Below, piece after piece: positions 23,736-32,932 of a DNA stretch of 64,000 nt (positions within the stretch are counted from its first letter, which is position 1; each line of letters starts with the position of its first letter). Both the position numbers and the translations under genes were made by a program. This DNA comes from Mesorhizobium sp. ES1-4 (GTDB lineage Bacteria > Pseudomonadota > Alphaproteobacteria > Rhizobiales > Rhizobiaceae), in the NCBI RefSeq assembly GCF_020164745.1, contig NZ_JAIUGV010000007.1, forward strand, positions 62,001-126,000. Direction: 5' to 3'. The notes below the pieces were generated by a model. The model had not been told where the DNA came from. It was given only the letters and a program-made list of their open reading frames with translations, and did not search any database.

Positions 23736-24134
23736 TTACTCGGCGGTCGCTGCTTCCTCGGCCGGTGCGGCGGAAGCGGCTGCGACGGCGGCAGCGGCGT
23801 CATCCTGCGCCTTCTTCAGCAGGGCGGCGCGTTCCTGCGCCTTCTTGCCGGGCTCGGCCTTCTTCGGGTTGGAGCGGGCTTCGCGCTTGGCAAGGCCGGC
23901 CTCGTCGAGGAAGCGAAGCACGCGGTCGGTCGGCTGGGCGCCGTGCGACAGCCAATGCTTGACGCGGTCGGCGTCGACCTTGATGCGCTCGCCGTCCTTC
24001 GGCAGCAACGGGTTCCACGAGCCGAGCGCCTCGATGAACCGGCCGTCGCGCGGTGAACGGGCGTCGGCGACGACGACGTGGTAGTAAGGACGCTTCTTCG
24101 AGCCCGCACGGGCCAGTCTGATCTTCAGTGCCAT
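23736..24134 (-). CDS. rpsP: 30S ribosomal protein S16
   Basis: A 132-residue S16. The conserved N-terminal domain (about 1-80) begins [38 protein letters not shown], and '[21 protein letters not shown]' follows. The C-terminal 50 residues are an Ala/Lys/Glu-rich extension that is typical of alphaproteobacterial S16. It is the last gene of ffh-chorismate mutase-rpsP and is followed at once by a strong terminator; the usual downstream rimM-trmD-rplS genes are not here. Confidence 0.97.
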   Translation of the reverse strand: MALKIRLARAGSKKRPYYHVVVADARSPRDGRFIEALGSWNPLLPKDGERIKVDADRVKHWLSHGAQPTDRVLRFLDEAGLAKREARSNPKKAEPGKKAQERAALLKKAQDDAAAAVAAASAAPAEEAATAE

Positions 24135-24198
24135 TTCTTTTCTCCTAAATGCTCTGATTTCGTTGATGAGATTGTGGCTGGTTGTCAGCCGGTTTTCG

Positions 24199-24540
24199 TC
24201 ACGCCGTTGGCAGCGAGTTTTTTGTCCCGCCGCTGCTCGAAGCGGCGATCTGTTCGTGGTGCCGGATCACTTCGCGGACGACGAAGTTGAGGAATTTCTC
24301 CGCGAAATCCGGATCGAGATGCGCGTCCTTGGCCAACTGGCGAAGACGGGCGATCTGCTGCTGCTCGCGCGCATGATCGGCCGGCGGCAAGCCATGTTTT
24401 GCCTTGAGCACGCCAACCGCCTTGGTGCAGCGGAAGCGTTCGGCCAGCATGTGGATGAGGGCCGCGTCGATGTTGTCGATCGAAGCGCGGTAGCCGGCCA
24501 GTATGGTGCGGGCGTCGGCCATGTCCTTTTCTTCGTTCAT
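24199..24540 (-). CDS. chorismate mutase (AroQ class)
   Basis: A 113-residue all-helical AroQ-type chorismate mutase that converts chorismate to prephenate for Phe/Tyr synthesis. Key positions are '[40 protein letters not shown]' (the helix-1 Arg and Lys of the active site) and '[39 protein letters not shown]' at the C-terminus. ATG 24540 lies 7 bp after the ffh stop, so the two are cotranscribed. The pairing of ffh with a chorismate mutase and rpsP is usual in rhizobia. Confidence 0.92.
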   Translation of the reverse strand: MNEEKDMADARTILAGYRASIDNIDAALIHMLAERFRCTKAVGVLKAKHGLPPADHAREQQQIARLRQLAKDAHLDPDFAEKFLNFVVREVIRHHEQIAASSSGGTKNSLPTA

Positions 24541-24547
24541 AGCGTGC

Positions 24548-26143
24548 TCACTTTTTCTTGCCGAGACCGGGCAGGCCGCCACCGCCGCCAAGGCCAGGCA
24601 GCTTCATGCCGCCGGGCAGGCCCGGCAACCCGCCGCCCGGAAGACCGCCGGGCAAGCCCTTCATGCCGCCGAGGCCGGCCGCCTGCGCCTGCTTCTGCAA
24701 GGCTTCCAGCTGCTTGGGGTCCATCTTCGACAGATCGGGCATGCCGCCCATTCCACCGGGCATCATGCCGCCGCCCAAACCGCCAAGTCCCATCTTGGAG
24801 GCAAGACCGCCCATCATGCCGCGCATGAGGCCGCCGCCCTTGCCCTTGCCGCCCATCGCCTTCATCATGTCGGCCATGCCGCGATGCATCTTCAGCAGCT
24901 TGTTGATCTCGGCGGCATCGGTGCCGGAGCCGGCGGCGATGCGCTTCTTGCGCGAGTGCTTGAGCAAGTCCGGGTTGGCGCGCTCGGCCTTGGTCATCGA
25001 GGAGATGATGGCGAGCTGGCGGCCGAACATCTTGTCGTCGAGGCCGGCGGCGGCCATCTGGTCCTTCATCTTGCCCATGCCGGGCATCATGCCCATGATG
25101 CCGCCCATGCCGCCCATCTTCGACATCTGCTGAAGCTGCTGGGCAAGGTCGTTCAGGTCGAACTTGCCCGACTGCATCTTCTTGGCCATCGCCGCCGCCT
25201 GCTCGGCATCGATGTTCTCGGCGGCTTTTTCGACCAGCGAGACGATGTCGCCCATGCCCAGGATGCGGTCGGCGATGCGCTTGGGGTGGAATTCCTCCAG
25301 CCCGTCCATCTTCTCGCCGGTGCCGATCAGCTTGATCGGCTTGCCGGTGACGGCGCGCATCGAAAGGGCGGCGCCGCCACGGCCGTCGCCGTCCATCCGG
25401 GTCAGCACAAGGCCGGTGATGCCGACGCGCTCGTCGAAGCTCTTGGCCAGGTTGACGGCGTCCTGACCGGTCAGGGAGTCGGCGACCAGCAGGATTTCGT
25501 GCGGGCCCGACACCTTCTTGATGTCGGCCATCTCGACCATCAGCGGCTCGTCGATATGGGTGCGGCCGGCGGTGTCGAGGATGACGACGTCATGGCCGCC
25601 GAGCTTGGCCGCCTGCACCGCGCGCTTGGCGATATCGACCGGGTTCTGGCCCGATATCACAGGCAGCGTCGCGACCTTGACCTGCTCGCCGAGCTGGCGC
25701 AGCTGCTCCTGCGCGGCAGGACGCCGCGTGTCGAGCGAGGCCATCAGGACCTTCTTGTTCTGACGCTCGGTCAGCCGCTTGGCGATCTTGGCCGAAGTCG
25801 TCGTCTTGCCGGAGCCCTGCAGGCCGACCATCATGACGACGACGGGAGCCGGCGCATTGAGATCGATGGCGACGCCTTCGGCGCCGAGCATGTCGACCAG
25901 CTCGTCATGGACGATCTTGACGACCATCTGTCCCGGCTTGATCGACTTCAGCACCGCGGCGCCGACCGCCTTCTCGCGCACCTTGTCGGTGAAGGACCGC
26001 ACCACTTCCAGCGCCACGTCGGCCTCGAGCAGCGCACGGCGTACCTCGCGCAGCGCCGCCGAGACATCAGCCTCCGACAGCGCGCCGCGGCCGGTCAGGC
26101 CGTTCAGGATGGAGCCAAGGCGCTCTTGTAGGGACTCAAACAT
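24548..26143 (-). CDS. ffh: signal recognition particle GTPase Ffh
   Basis: A 531-residue SRP54 homologue that binds 4.5S RNA and delivers nascent membrane proteins to FtsY. The N domain (1-90), the G domain with P-loop 'GLQGSGKTTT' (107-116), 'DTRRPAAQEQL', 'DTAGR' and 'TRMDGDGRGG', and the Met-rich M domain from about 325 are all present. The C-terminus adds an unusually long Gly/Met/Pro-rich tail (about 450-531). Start ATG 26143; a second copy of the first eight codons lies exactly 100 bp upstream. FtsY, the receptor, is at the other end of the window. Confidence 0.97.
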   Translation of the reverse strand: MFESLQERLGSILNGLTGRGALSEADVSAALREVRRALLEADVALEVVRSFTDKVREKAVGAAVLKSIKPGQMVVKIVHDELVDMLGAEGVAIDLNAPAPVVVMMVGLQGSGKTTTSAKIAKRLTERQNKKVLMASLDTRRPAAQEQLRQLGEQVKVATLPVISGQNPVDIAKRAVQAAKLGGHDVVILDTAGRTHIDEPLMVEMADIKKVSGPHEILLVADSLTGQDAVNLAKSFDERVGITGLVLTRMDGDGRGGAALSMRAVTGKPIKLIGTGEKMDGLEEFHPKRIADRILGMGDIVSLVEKAAENIDAEQAAAMAKKMQSGKFDLNDLAQQLQQMSKMGGMGGIMGMMPGMGKMKDQMAAAGLDDKMFGRQLAIISSMTKAERANPDLLKHSRKKRIAAGSGTDAAEINKLLKMHRGMADMMKAMGGKGKGGGLMRGMMGGLASKMGLGGLGGGMMPGGMGGMPDLSKMDPKQLEALQKQAQAAGLGGMKGLPGGLPGGGLPGLPGGMKLPGLGGGGGLPGLGKKK

Positions 26144-26243
26144 TGATCGACCCACCGCGCGAGAGCGCCTTGGATTCATAGTGATCCCTGTCGGGCCGAT
26201 GGCCCTCCACGCCTCTTGTGCGCTCCTGTAGCGATTCAAACAT
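26136..26243 (-). CDS. 35-codon upstream frame that copies the ffh start
   Basis: ATG 26243 begins MFESLQER, the same eight residues as Ffh, then diverges to a 27-residue tail and stops at TGA overlapping the true ffh ATG by 8 nt. The two 23-bp copies (26121-26143 and 26221-26243) differ at three bases, all third codon positions (GAG/GAA, TCC/TCG, CAA/CAG). It may act as a translated leader coupled to ffh, or be a scar of an integration or recombination event. Confidence 0.5.
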   Translation of the reverse strand: MFESLQERTRGVEGHRPDRDHYESKALSRGGSINV

Positions 26244-26335
26244 TCTTTGTCCTTTCCCTGACACCCGGATGGTGCCCGAGAGGTAATGCGTTCGCGCCCA
26301 GTGTCCAAGCAAAAGCCAGTCCAAGCAAAAGCCCA

Positions 26336-26375
26336 AAACCAAAAAGCACCCGGGGGCGCTCAGCGCTGCCGGGTG
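26336..26375 (-). terminator. intrinsic terminator upstream of ffh
   Basis: On the minus strand CACCCGG (26375-26369) and CCGGGTG (26353-26347) form a stem enclosing an inner GCGCT-GA-GCGC hairpin, followed by CTTTTTGGTTTT. It lies between a good promoter (26472-26500) and ffh, so it ends or attenuates transcription from that promoter. Confidence 0.7.
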
Positions 26376-26471
26376 TGGCCTCCAGGATCTGTTTACAGCA
26401 CTTGGCCCCAAAGAGGCTTCGGCGTCCTGGTCGGCTTGCTCGGAGGGATACTCGTCGCGGAATTCGGGGCG

Positions 26472-26500
26472 TGTAGACAGGAAATCGGCGCGAGAGTCAA
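26472..26500 (-). promoter_or_regulatory. predicted promoter upstream of the ffh leader
   Basis: Minus strand TTGACT (26500-26495), 17-bp spacer, TCTACA (26477-26472). A transcript starting near 26465 would run about 125 nt to the terminator at 26336-26375, or read through to ffh. Confidence 0.5.
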
Positions 26501-26550
26501 GGCAAGACCCGCGCGGGTAGTGGGTCAGTTTGAAATTTGCAGCGGGATGT

Positions 26551-26952
26551 TCATTCCGATTGGATTGAACCTGTGCCCATCGGCGCGAAGAAGCACGTCC
26601 ACCTATATCTCTGATACGCTTCGAACTTCATATGGGGGATGATCGTTCGATAGAACGTCATTAGGCGCTCACAGAGATGGTACCGATCATCGGGCGCTTC
26701 CTGGACGCGCTCCCGAGGGATAAACCACTCTGCTTCTTCTGTGTCATTCATGTAGGCAGGACGAGGAAGCCTGACGTAATAGCCGTCTCTAGTCTCCCTT
26801 ACGTCGCTGGAATCGATTGGCCGGCAATCTTTGTTGCCGCAGCAGTTATAATGACGAACGGGATCAGTTTTGCCGGTATACCAATCATGGGCGCCTGCAT
26901 CGCCGGGCAGCACAAGCCACGCCAATGCAATGTGTCCTAGCAACTGTCTCAT
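26551..26952 (-). CDS. secreted hypothetical protein inside the inverted-repeat element
   Basis: A 133-residue protein with an apparent signal peptide (about 1-21, MRQLLGHIALAWLVLPGDAGA). The mature part starts HDWYTGKTDP and contains 'YNCCGNKDCRPIDSSDVRET', 'YYVRLPRPAY', 'FIPRERVQ' and two more cysteines, matching a family of small Cys-containing periplasmic proteins widespread in rhizobia ('HDWY...CCN..DC' proteins). Function is unknown. Base composition is lower in GC than that of neighbours. It is the only intact gene between the inverted repeats. Confidence 0.75.
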   Translation of the reverse strand: MRQLLGHIALAWLVLPGDAGAHDWYTGKTDPVRHYNCCGNKDCRPIDSSDVRETRDGYYVRLPRPAYMNDTEEAEWFIPRERVQEAPDDRYHLCERLMTFYRTIIPHMKFEAYQRYRWTCFFAPMGTGSIQSE

Positions 26953-27028
26953 GGAACCAGCCCCTCACCATTTTTCCTATAGCATATTAGTGAGTGCTAA
27001 CCATAGCGCTGAAAGTCTCTGGCTGCTG

Positions 27029-27181
27029 CTACCCCGCAATTCGCTTTTTGTAATGGCCGCGCACCATTGGCTTCTCCGCTTCCTTCGCCTCAATGAGCGC
27101 AACGATGTCGCCGATTTCCCAAAGCCTGTCAGGCACGCCAGCAGCCATCGGAACGACCTCGCATCCTAACGGCTTGCTGTG
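27029..27181 (-). pseudogene. C-terminal fragment resembling a transposase-associated protein
   Basis: Minus-strand codons from 27181 to the TAG at 27029 read HSKPLGCEVVPMAAGVPDRL then WEIGDIVALIEAKEAEKP and a basic RGHYKKR tail. The pattern 'PMAAGV.DrLW...DIVALIEA...RG.YKK' recalls the C-terminal end of insertion-sequence proteins common in rhizobia; this is from memory, not a search. A stop codon precedes it in frame and the inverted repeat begins about 40 bp away, so it is a truncated remnant. An ATG at 27148 could in principle still express a 39-residue peptide. Confidence 0.5.
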
Positions 27182-27270
27182 TCATGAATCCAATATGGCA
27201 TCGCAAGGTGTCAAAGGCCGGATTTCAAACTGACCCACTACCCCCCCGCGGCGCCGTTTCCGGGCCGCGA

Positions 27271-28248
27271 TCAGATCGTATCGGCGCCGTTCGGAACCTC
27301 GGCCGAGACCCTGAGCGGCGAGCGCGGATGCAGCAACAACACAATCGTCAGCAGGGTGCTGACGATGCCGATCATGGCGATAAGAACCGCGTCCGTCGTC
27401 GTCCAGCCCGGACCTTCGAGCGGCGTGGCGGTGAACAGGGCGAAGGAATTGTAGCTCTCCTGATGCGAGATCAGCAGGAAGCCGGTCAAATTGTTGCCGA
27501 GATGGGCGCCAAGCGCCGCGCCGAGATTGCCGGTGGCATAGACCAGGAGCGTCAGAAGCAGCGCGAAAGCAGCGATCGAGACCAGCACGCAAGCGTTGAT
27601 TGCGGCCGACGAACCGCCGCTCCAGTGCAGCGAGGTGAACAGCAGGCCGGGCAGCAGCGCCCAGATGAAAGGACTCCGGAACCGGTTGGCCAGGCCGCGC
27701 AGCAGGTAGCCACGGAACAGCATCTCTTCGGACGACGTCTGCAACAGGGTGAGCGCAACGATCGGGATCAGGAAGAGCAGCCAGGACGACAGGCTGATCG
27801 AGCCGCGCGCGATCCCCGGCTCCAGCCAATAGAGCAGGACCTCGGACAAGGCCGAGGTGATCAGCACCGCGATCAGCCCCTTGAGGAAGTCCGATCTCGA
27901 TACACGGCGGTCCGCGCCGAGAAGGGCCGATAGTGGCTCACCATGCACCCAGCGCATGGCGATCCACAGGCCGATCCAGATGCCGGCAAAAGAGGCGAGC
28001 GCGCTGAGGACGCCGATGGGCGAGGCAAGGAAACCCTGCATGGCATAGGGCGAAACCGCGGCCTGCCAGGCGAAGTAGACATAGGCGCCGCCGAACAGCA
28101 CGGCGGCGGTGGTGGCGCCCCAGAGCAGGACGACGATAGCCGTTCCCAACAACAGACGGAGCAAATTGGTCCCGGCATTCGGCGTGTTGCGGTAGCGCTC
28201 GAAGGCGGTGTCGTCGATTTTCACGCTTGTCCCCGATCCCGAGTCCAT
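27271..28248 (-). CDS. CPBP-family intramembrane metalloprotease
   Basis: A 325-residue membrane protein with about eight hydrophobic segments. The CPBP/Abi signature is visible: motif 1 'TSSEEMLFRGYLLRGL' (EExxxR, about residues 200-215), motif 2 'FTSLHWSGGSS' (F-x-x-x-H) and motif 3 'LGAALGAHLGNNL' (H-x-x-x-N/D). These residues form the glutamate/histidine active site of Rce1-like proteases. Bacterial members process peptides or have immunity-like roles; the substrate here is unknown. ATG 28248 is preferred over an in-frame extension upstream. Confidence 0.88.
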   Translation of the reverse strand: MDSGSGTSVKIDDTAFERYRNTPNAGTNLLRLLLGTAIVVLLWGATTAAVLFGGAYVYFAWQAAVSPYAMQGFLASPIGVLSALASFAGIWIGLWIAMRWVHGEPLSALLGADRRVSRSDFLKGLIAVLITSALSEVLLYWLEPGIARGSISLSSWLLFLIPIVALTLLQTSSEEMLFRGYLLRGLANRFRSPFIWALLPGLLFTSLHWSGGSSAAINACVLVSIAAFALLLTLLVYATGNLGAALGAHLGNNLTGFLLISHQESYNSFALFTATPLEGPGWTTTDAVLIAMIGIVSTLLTIVLLLHPRSPLRVSAEVPNGADTI

Positions 28249-28401
28249 CGCTCCCTTATCTAGCCGATGGCCCCGGAAATCGGAATCGATATCGCCCAAG
28301 GATATCGACAAGGATACGCGGCTCCAGGCGCTGGCCAACCCGCCGCGATCGCCTATCCAGGGTGTCGCCAGCGGCCGCGACGGCGACCGCCGGCCATGGT
28401 G

Positions 28402-29007
28402 TTAGCGCACCACGTACATGATGCGCCGCGTCTGCGGATCGATCAGCGCCCGTTGCCCGTTCACATAGACATAGCGGTAGTTGTAATCAGGAATTTCGCG
28501 CAGTTCGACCGTGTCGGGCAGGGTTGCGCCGGTCACCACCTCGCCATCGAGATAGACGGGGTCGAGGCGATGCGTATCGATATAGGTCCGAACTTCGGCG
28601 GGAGGCGCGGGAAAGTCACCCACGACCGGATCGCCGGAGACGATCGCGCCGGTGTAGTCGGTCGAATAGTTACCGATGTCGTCTGGCGGCGACACGACGG
28701 CAACGCTGGAGCCGTGCGGACGCTGCGTCAGCACCACCCGGGTGCCGCTGAAATCGGCGGTGACGTAGTCGGAATAAACCCAGCCCTGGCCGCCGGCTTC
28801 GGCGATCGTGCACCATTTGCTGTTTTCGATGCAGCCATTGAGCGTCGCCGACTGGCCCGCGGCGAGCACGCCGATCACCGGGTACTGCGGGCCTGGGCCG
28901 GCGCGCACGTTGAGATCGGTGACGGCTGAGACCGCGGTATCGGCAAGCGCGGCGCCCGACATCAGGGTCAGCATCCCGGCGGCGGCGGTGAACAATAGGG
29001 GTTTCAT
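28402..29007 (-). CDS. secreted SH3-domain/DUF1236 protein
   Basis: A 201-residue exported protein. Signal peptide about 1-22 (MKPLLFTAAAGMLTLMSGAA LA). A bacterial SH3 domain follows (about 24-85: 'TDLNVRAGPGPQYPVIGVLAAG...GWVYSDYV'). The C-terminal third is DUF1236: 'EVVTGATLPDTVELREIPDYNYRYVYVNGQRALIDPQTRRIMYVV'. This architecture is frequent and often multicopy in rhizobia; periplasmic, function unknown. ATG 29007 places the signal peptide at the N-terminus. Confidence 0.88.
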   Translation of the reverse strand: MKPLLFTAAAGMLTLMSGAALADTAVSAVTDLNVRAGPGPQYPVIGVLAAGQSATLNGCIENSKWCTIAEAGGQGWVYSDYVTADFSGTRVVLTQRPHGSSVAVVSPPDDIGNYSTDYTGAIVSGDPVVGDFPAPPAEVRTYIDTHRLDPVYLDGEVVTGATLPDTVELREIPDYNYRYVYVNGQRALIDPQTRRIMYVVR

Positions 29008-29069
29008 GGCTTCTCTCCGTTTCACAGTCCCTCGGCGGTGAAAACGGGGCAGCGGCGCATGCGTTCCGG

Positions 29070-30167
29070 CTAAAACGCGCGAGCCAACTCACGATTTGTT
29101 CCCGCGTCTTTCGGCAAACCAGTCAGAAGGTCGTGAACGAAGGCCAGTTTTTGCGCCGTCACGTCCGAGATGACGAAGGGGTAGAGGTCGGGCAGGCCCA
29201 TGCAGCGGTTGATCGAATTGGAGGCTTCCGACAGCACCAGCCAGCGGGCAAGGATCCTGTCGAAGGGTTCGGGCGTGTTTGCAGGCGCCGAAGGCGCTGC
29301 CTGCAGCCCGCCGCCGGTGTCGCCCTGTGGCAGTTCGTTCGCCTCCACCGTCTCCAGCCGGCCGAGCGGAAAGTTCAGCGCGTGCACCATCTCCAGCGTG
29401 TCGGTGATGTGCAGGTGGTGGGCCCAGGTCTCGGCCCAGTCCTCCCATGGGTGCGAGGTGGCGTAGGCAGAGATGTGGTCTTGCTGCCAGTTGGGCGGGG
29501 CGCCGTCGGCGTAGTAAGCCTTCAGCGCCTGTTCGTAGTCGGCACGCTCGTCGCCGAACAAAGCCCGGAAAGCTTCCAGCCGTCGCGGATCGTCGCGGAT
29601 CAGGCGGTCCCAGTAATAATGGCCGAGCTCGTGGCGGAAATGGCCGAGCAGCGTACGGTAGTTCTCACCCATCTCGACGCGACGTTTTTCACGCTCGGCC
29701 GAATCGGCTTCGGCGACATTGAGGGTGATCAGGCCATTGTCGTGACCGGTGAGAATCCGTTCGCCGCCGGGGCCGCTGCCGATCGGATCGGCGAGGAAGT
29801 CGAAGGCCAGCCCGATCTCGTCCGTCGGGTGCTGCTTGGGCGCCACCGGCAGGCCGAAGGCGAGCAGCGAATAGATGGCGCGCTTCTTCGCCGCCTCGAC
29901 GCGGATCCAGCGGCCACGGTTGCCGTCGACGGAGAGATCGGGGATCAGCTGGTTCAGCACGCAGGCCCGGCAAAAGACCTGCCCCGGTTCGGCCATCCAG
30001 TTGCAGGCGCATTCGTCGGCGTTGGTGCACTGGATCGCGCCTTCGGCGCCGGACAGGACAAAGCGCGCGCCCTCGGGATCATAGAGCACGAGACTGCCGC
30101 AGTTCAGGCATTGGGCGTTCTCGAAATAGAGACGGTGGCCGCAATGCGGGCAGTCGAAGAGTTTCAT
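29070..30167 (-). CDS. zinc-ribbon and zinc-binding metallopeptidase family protein (DUF2248 type)
   Basis: A 365-residue protein. The N-terminus is a zinc ribbon (Cys6, Cys9, Cys20, Cys23 in 'CPHCG...CLNCG') with more cysteines near 47-69 ('CTNADECACNW', 'CRACV'). A metallopeptidase motif HELGHYYWD has His179-Glu180-x-x-His183. 'HPWEDWAETWAHHLHITDTLE' (about 241-261) supplies the third ligand region. This is the architecture of the DUF2248 (putative zinc-binding metallopeptidase) family. No signal peptide. Substrate unknown. Length is typical. Confidence 0.87.
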   Translation of the reverse strand: MKLFDCPHCGHRLYFENAQCLNCGSLVLYDPEGARFVLSGAEGAIQCTNADECACNWMAEPGQVFCRACVLNQLIPDLSVDGNRGRWIRVEAAKKRAIYSLLAFGLPVAPKQHPTDEIGLAFDFLADPIGSGPGGERILTGHDNGLITLNVAEADSAEREKRRVEMGENYRTLLGHFRHELGHYYWDRLIRDDPRRLEAFRALFGDERADYEQALKAYYADGAPPNWQQDHISAYATSHPWEDWAETWAHHLHITDTLEMVHALNFPLGRLETVEANELPQGDTGGGLQAAPSAPANTPEPFDRILARWLVLSEASNSINRCMGLPDLYPFVISDVTAQKLAFVHDLLTGLPKDAGTNRELARAF

Positions 30168-30182
30168 ATCGGTCTCAATTCA

Positions 30183-30395
30183 TCAGGAGGACACGGGATG
30201 ATCCGGCCAAACGCGAACCACAGGCCGGTGTTCCTCGTTGCGCAAGACTATTTCGCCTCGCCGGCCCGGCCTCTTCCATGTCGCCATAATAATCACTTGA
30301 TCGTAGGCAAATTCCCCGGCATTCGCCAGCATCGCGCCACGGACGGTGACAAATGCGTGTTTCGCTGGCAAATTCGCAATCGGGACGTGAATCAA
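30183..30395 (-). CDS. possible 70-residue protein upstream of the metallopeptidase
   Basis: ATG 30395 opens a 70-codon frame (MIHVPIANLPAKHAFVTVRG...VVRVWPDHPVSS) that ends 15 bp upstream of the metallopeptidase ATG on the same strand. An internal ATG gives a 34-residue form, MATWKRPGRRGEIVLRNEEH onward. Amino-acid composition is protein-like and no family is recognised. It could instead be leader sequence between divergent promoters. Confidence 0.3.
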   Translation of the reverse strand: MIHVPIANLPAKHAFVTVRGAMLANAGEFAYDQVIIMATWKRPGRRGEIVLRNEEHRPVVRVWPDHPVSS

Positions 30396-30413
30396 GGCAA
30401 TCAGGAGAACAAC

Positions 30414-31211
30414 ATGGCATTGCTTGCCAAGGGTAGGATTTTAGCGGCCGCGGTGGTGGCGGTGCTAGGGCTGGCGACGGGTGCGCAGGCGGCGGCCAGC
30501 TGCGGCAAGACCGGCGCCGGCTTCGACGCCTGGAAGCAGGATTTCGCCGCCGAGGCCAAGTCCGAAGGTGTCGGGTCGAGGGGCCTGGCCGCTCTCGCCG
30601 GCGCGACCTACGCAACAAGGACGATCGCCGCCGACCGTGCCATCCACAAGGCCTTCAGCGGCTCGGTGGACGATTTCATGAAGCGCCGTGGCGGGGCCGT
30701 GATCATTTCCAGGGGCCGTGCGCTGAAGAAGTCGAACGCGGCGCTGTTCAACCAGATCGAAGCCAACTACGGCGTGTCGCCGGGCGTGCTGCTCGCCATC
30801 TGGGGCATGGAGACAGGCTTCGGCGCCTCCATGGGCAACCAGAATACGGTCTCCGCCATTTTGACGCTTGCCTATGATTGCCGCCGCCCCGACTACTTCC
30901 ACCCGCACGCCATCGCGGCCCTGAAGCTGGTCGACCGCGGGGCGTTGAGCTCCTCGTCGGTTGGCGCCATGCATGGCGAGATCGGCCACACCCAGTTCCT
31001 GCCTGGAAATGTCTTGAAGTATGCGGTCGGCAGCGGAAACCTGCGCGACAAGGCCACCGCGTTGGCCTCCACCGCCAACTTCCTCAAGGGCCATGGCTGG
31101 CGGGCTGGTGCCAGCGCGCAGTCGAATATGGAGGCGATCGCCGGCTGGAATTCCGCGAGCGTCTACCAGCAGGCCATCGCCCGCATCGCCACCGCGATCG
31201 ACGCCGACTGA
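30414..31211 (+). CDS. lytic murein transglycosylase (MltB-like, SLT_2)
   Basis: A 265-residue exported enzyme that cleaves peptidoglycan glycan strands to 1,6-anhydro-muropeptides. Signal peptide about 1-27 (MALLAKGRILAAAVVAVLGL ATGAQAA). The catalytic Glu133 is in 'LLAIWGMETGFGASMGNQ', and 'MHGEIGHTQFLPGNVLKYAV' is the second conserved segment of MltB-type enzymes. The protein is shorter than E. coli MltB and lacks a C-terminal peptidoglycan-binding domain. It starts at ATG 30414 after AGGAGAA. It is divergent from the metallopeptidase gene. Confidence 0.9.
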   Translation: MALLAKGRILAAAVVAVLGLATGAQAAASCGKTGAGFDAWKQDFAAEAKSEGVGSRGLAALAGATYATRTIAADRAIHKAFSGSVDDFMKRRGGAVIISRGRALKKSNAALFNQIEANYGVSPGVLLAIWGMETGFGASMGNQNTVSAILTLAYDCRRPDYFHPHAIAALKLVDRGALSSSSVGAMHGEIGHTQFLPGNVLKYAVGSGNLRDKATALASTANFLKGHGWRAGASAQSNMEAIAGWNSASVYQQAIARIATAIDAD

Positions 31212-31251
31212 TCGAAATTCCGTCTGGAATTGTGTCCAAACGATATCATCG

Positions 31252-31400
31252 ATGGCAAGCCCGGCCAGGGCTCTCTTCGAGCGTTTGCGCTGCCCCTCAT
31301 CCGCCTGCCGGCGATCGTTGCTCGAAAAGCCAAGCAGTTGGCTTTTCGTCCGCTGCGCGGACCACGCCTCACCTCCCCGTATGGTGACGGGGAGAAGGGA
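31252..31400. repeat. composite intergenic repeat between convergent genes
   Basis: GCCCCTCATCCGCCTGCCGG...CTCACCTCCCCGTATGGTGACGGGGAGAAGGG has the same modules as 22409-22457 and 60001-60165. It contains small hairpins (AAAAGCCAAG-CAG-TTGGCTTTT; TCCCCGT-ATGGTG-ACGGGGA) and fills most of the gap between the transglycosylase and argG. Confidence 0.7.
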
Positions 31401-31514
31401 TTTGCGGCGATGTTGGCGCTCGTTCTGCAGCGCTGTCGATTGACGAAAGCTTTGATTTTAGCGTTTTTCTCCCCGTCCAGCAGCGCCAGGTATCGGCCGA
31501 GATGGCGCGTCCGG

Positions 31515-32738
<1,224 letters not shown>

Positions 32739-32932
32739 TTGGCGGTTCCGCGACAGGAGTTCTCGGCGCGCGAGGTATCACGCCGCTTCAAGGCTGCGCA
32801 AGAGATGAACACGAGGCAGGTGGGTGACACCACGATCGGCCGGGCTGGATCAGCACTCTTGCCGTCGGGTCGCTGGCAAGAAAGGGCGGCATCCTCTATA
32901 GGCTGATCTCCCCAAGCCAAAGGGCCCCCGCC

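Larger units (their letters stand above)
26515..27243. mobile_element. 729-bp decayed element with perfect 22-bp terminal inverted repeats
   Basis: GGGTAGTGGGTCAGTTTGAAAT at 26515-26536 is repeated exactly inverted at 27222-27243. Between them are one intact secreted-protein frame (26551-26952) and a fragment resembling the C-terminus of a transposase (27029-27181). The interior is visibly more AT-rich than its flanks. No transposase gene long enough to be active is present. A short CCCGCG occurs just outside both ends but no clean target duplication is seen. It is a non-autonomous or degraded insertion element, or a composite scar. Confidence 0.65.

Noticed and set aside
24503..26131. 542-codon plus-strand frame opposite ffh
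   Set aside because: Antisense to the well-conserved Ffh gene; its His/Ala/Leu-rich sequence mirrors Met/Gly codons of the M domain.
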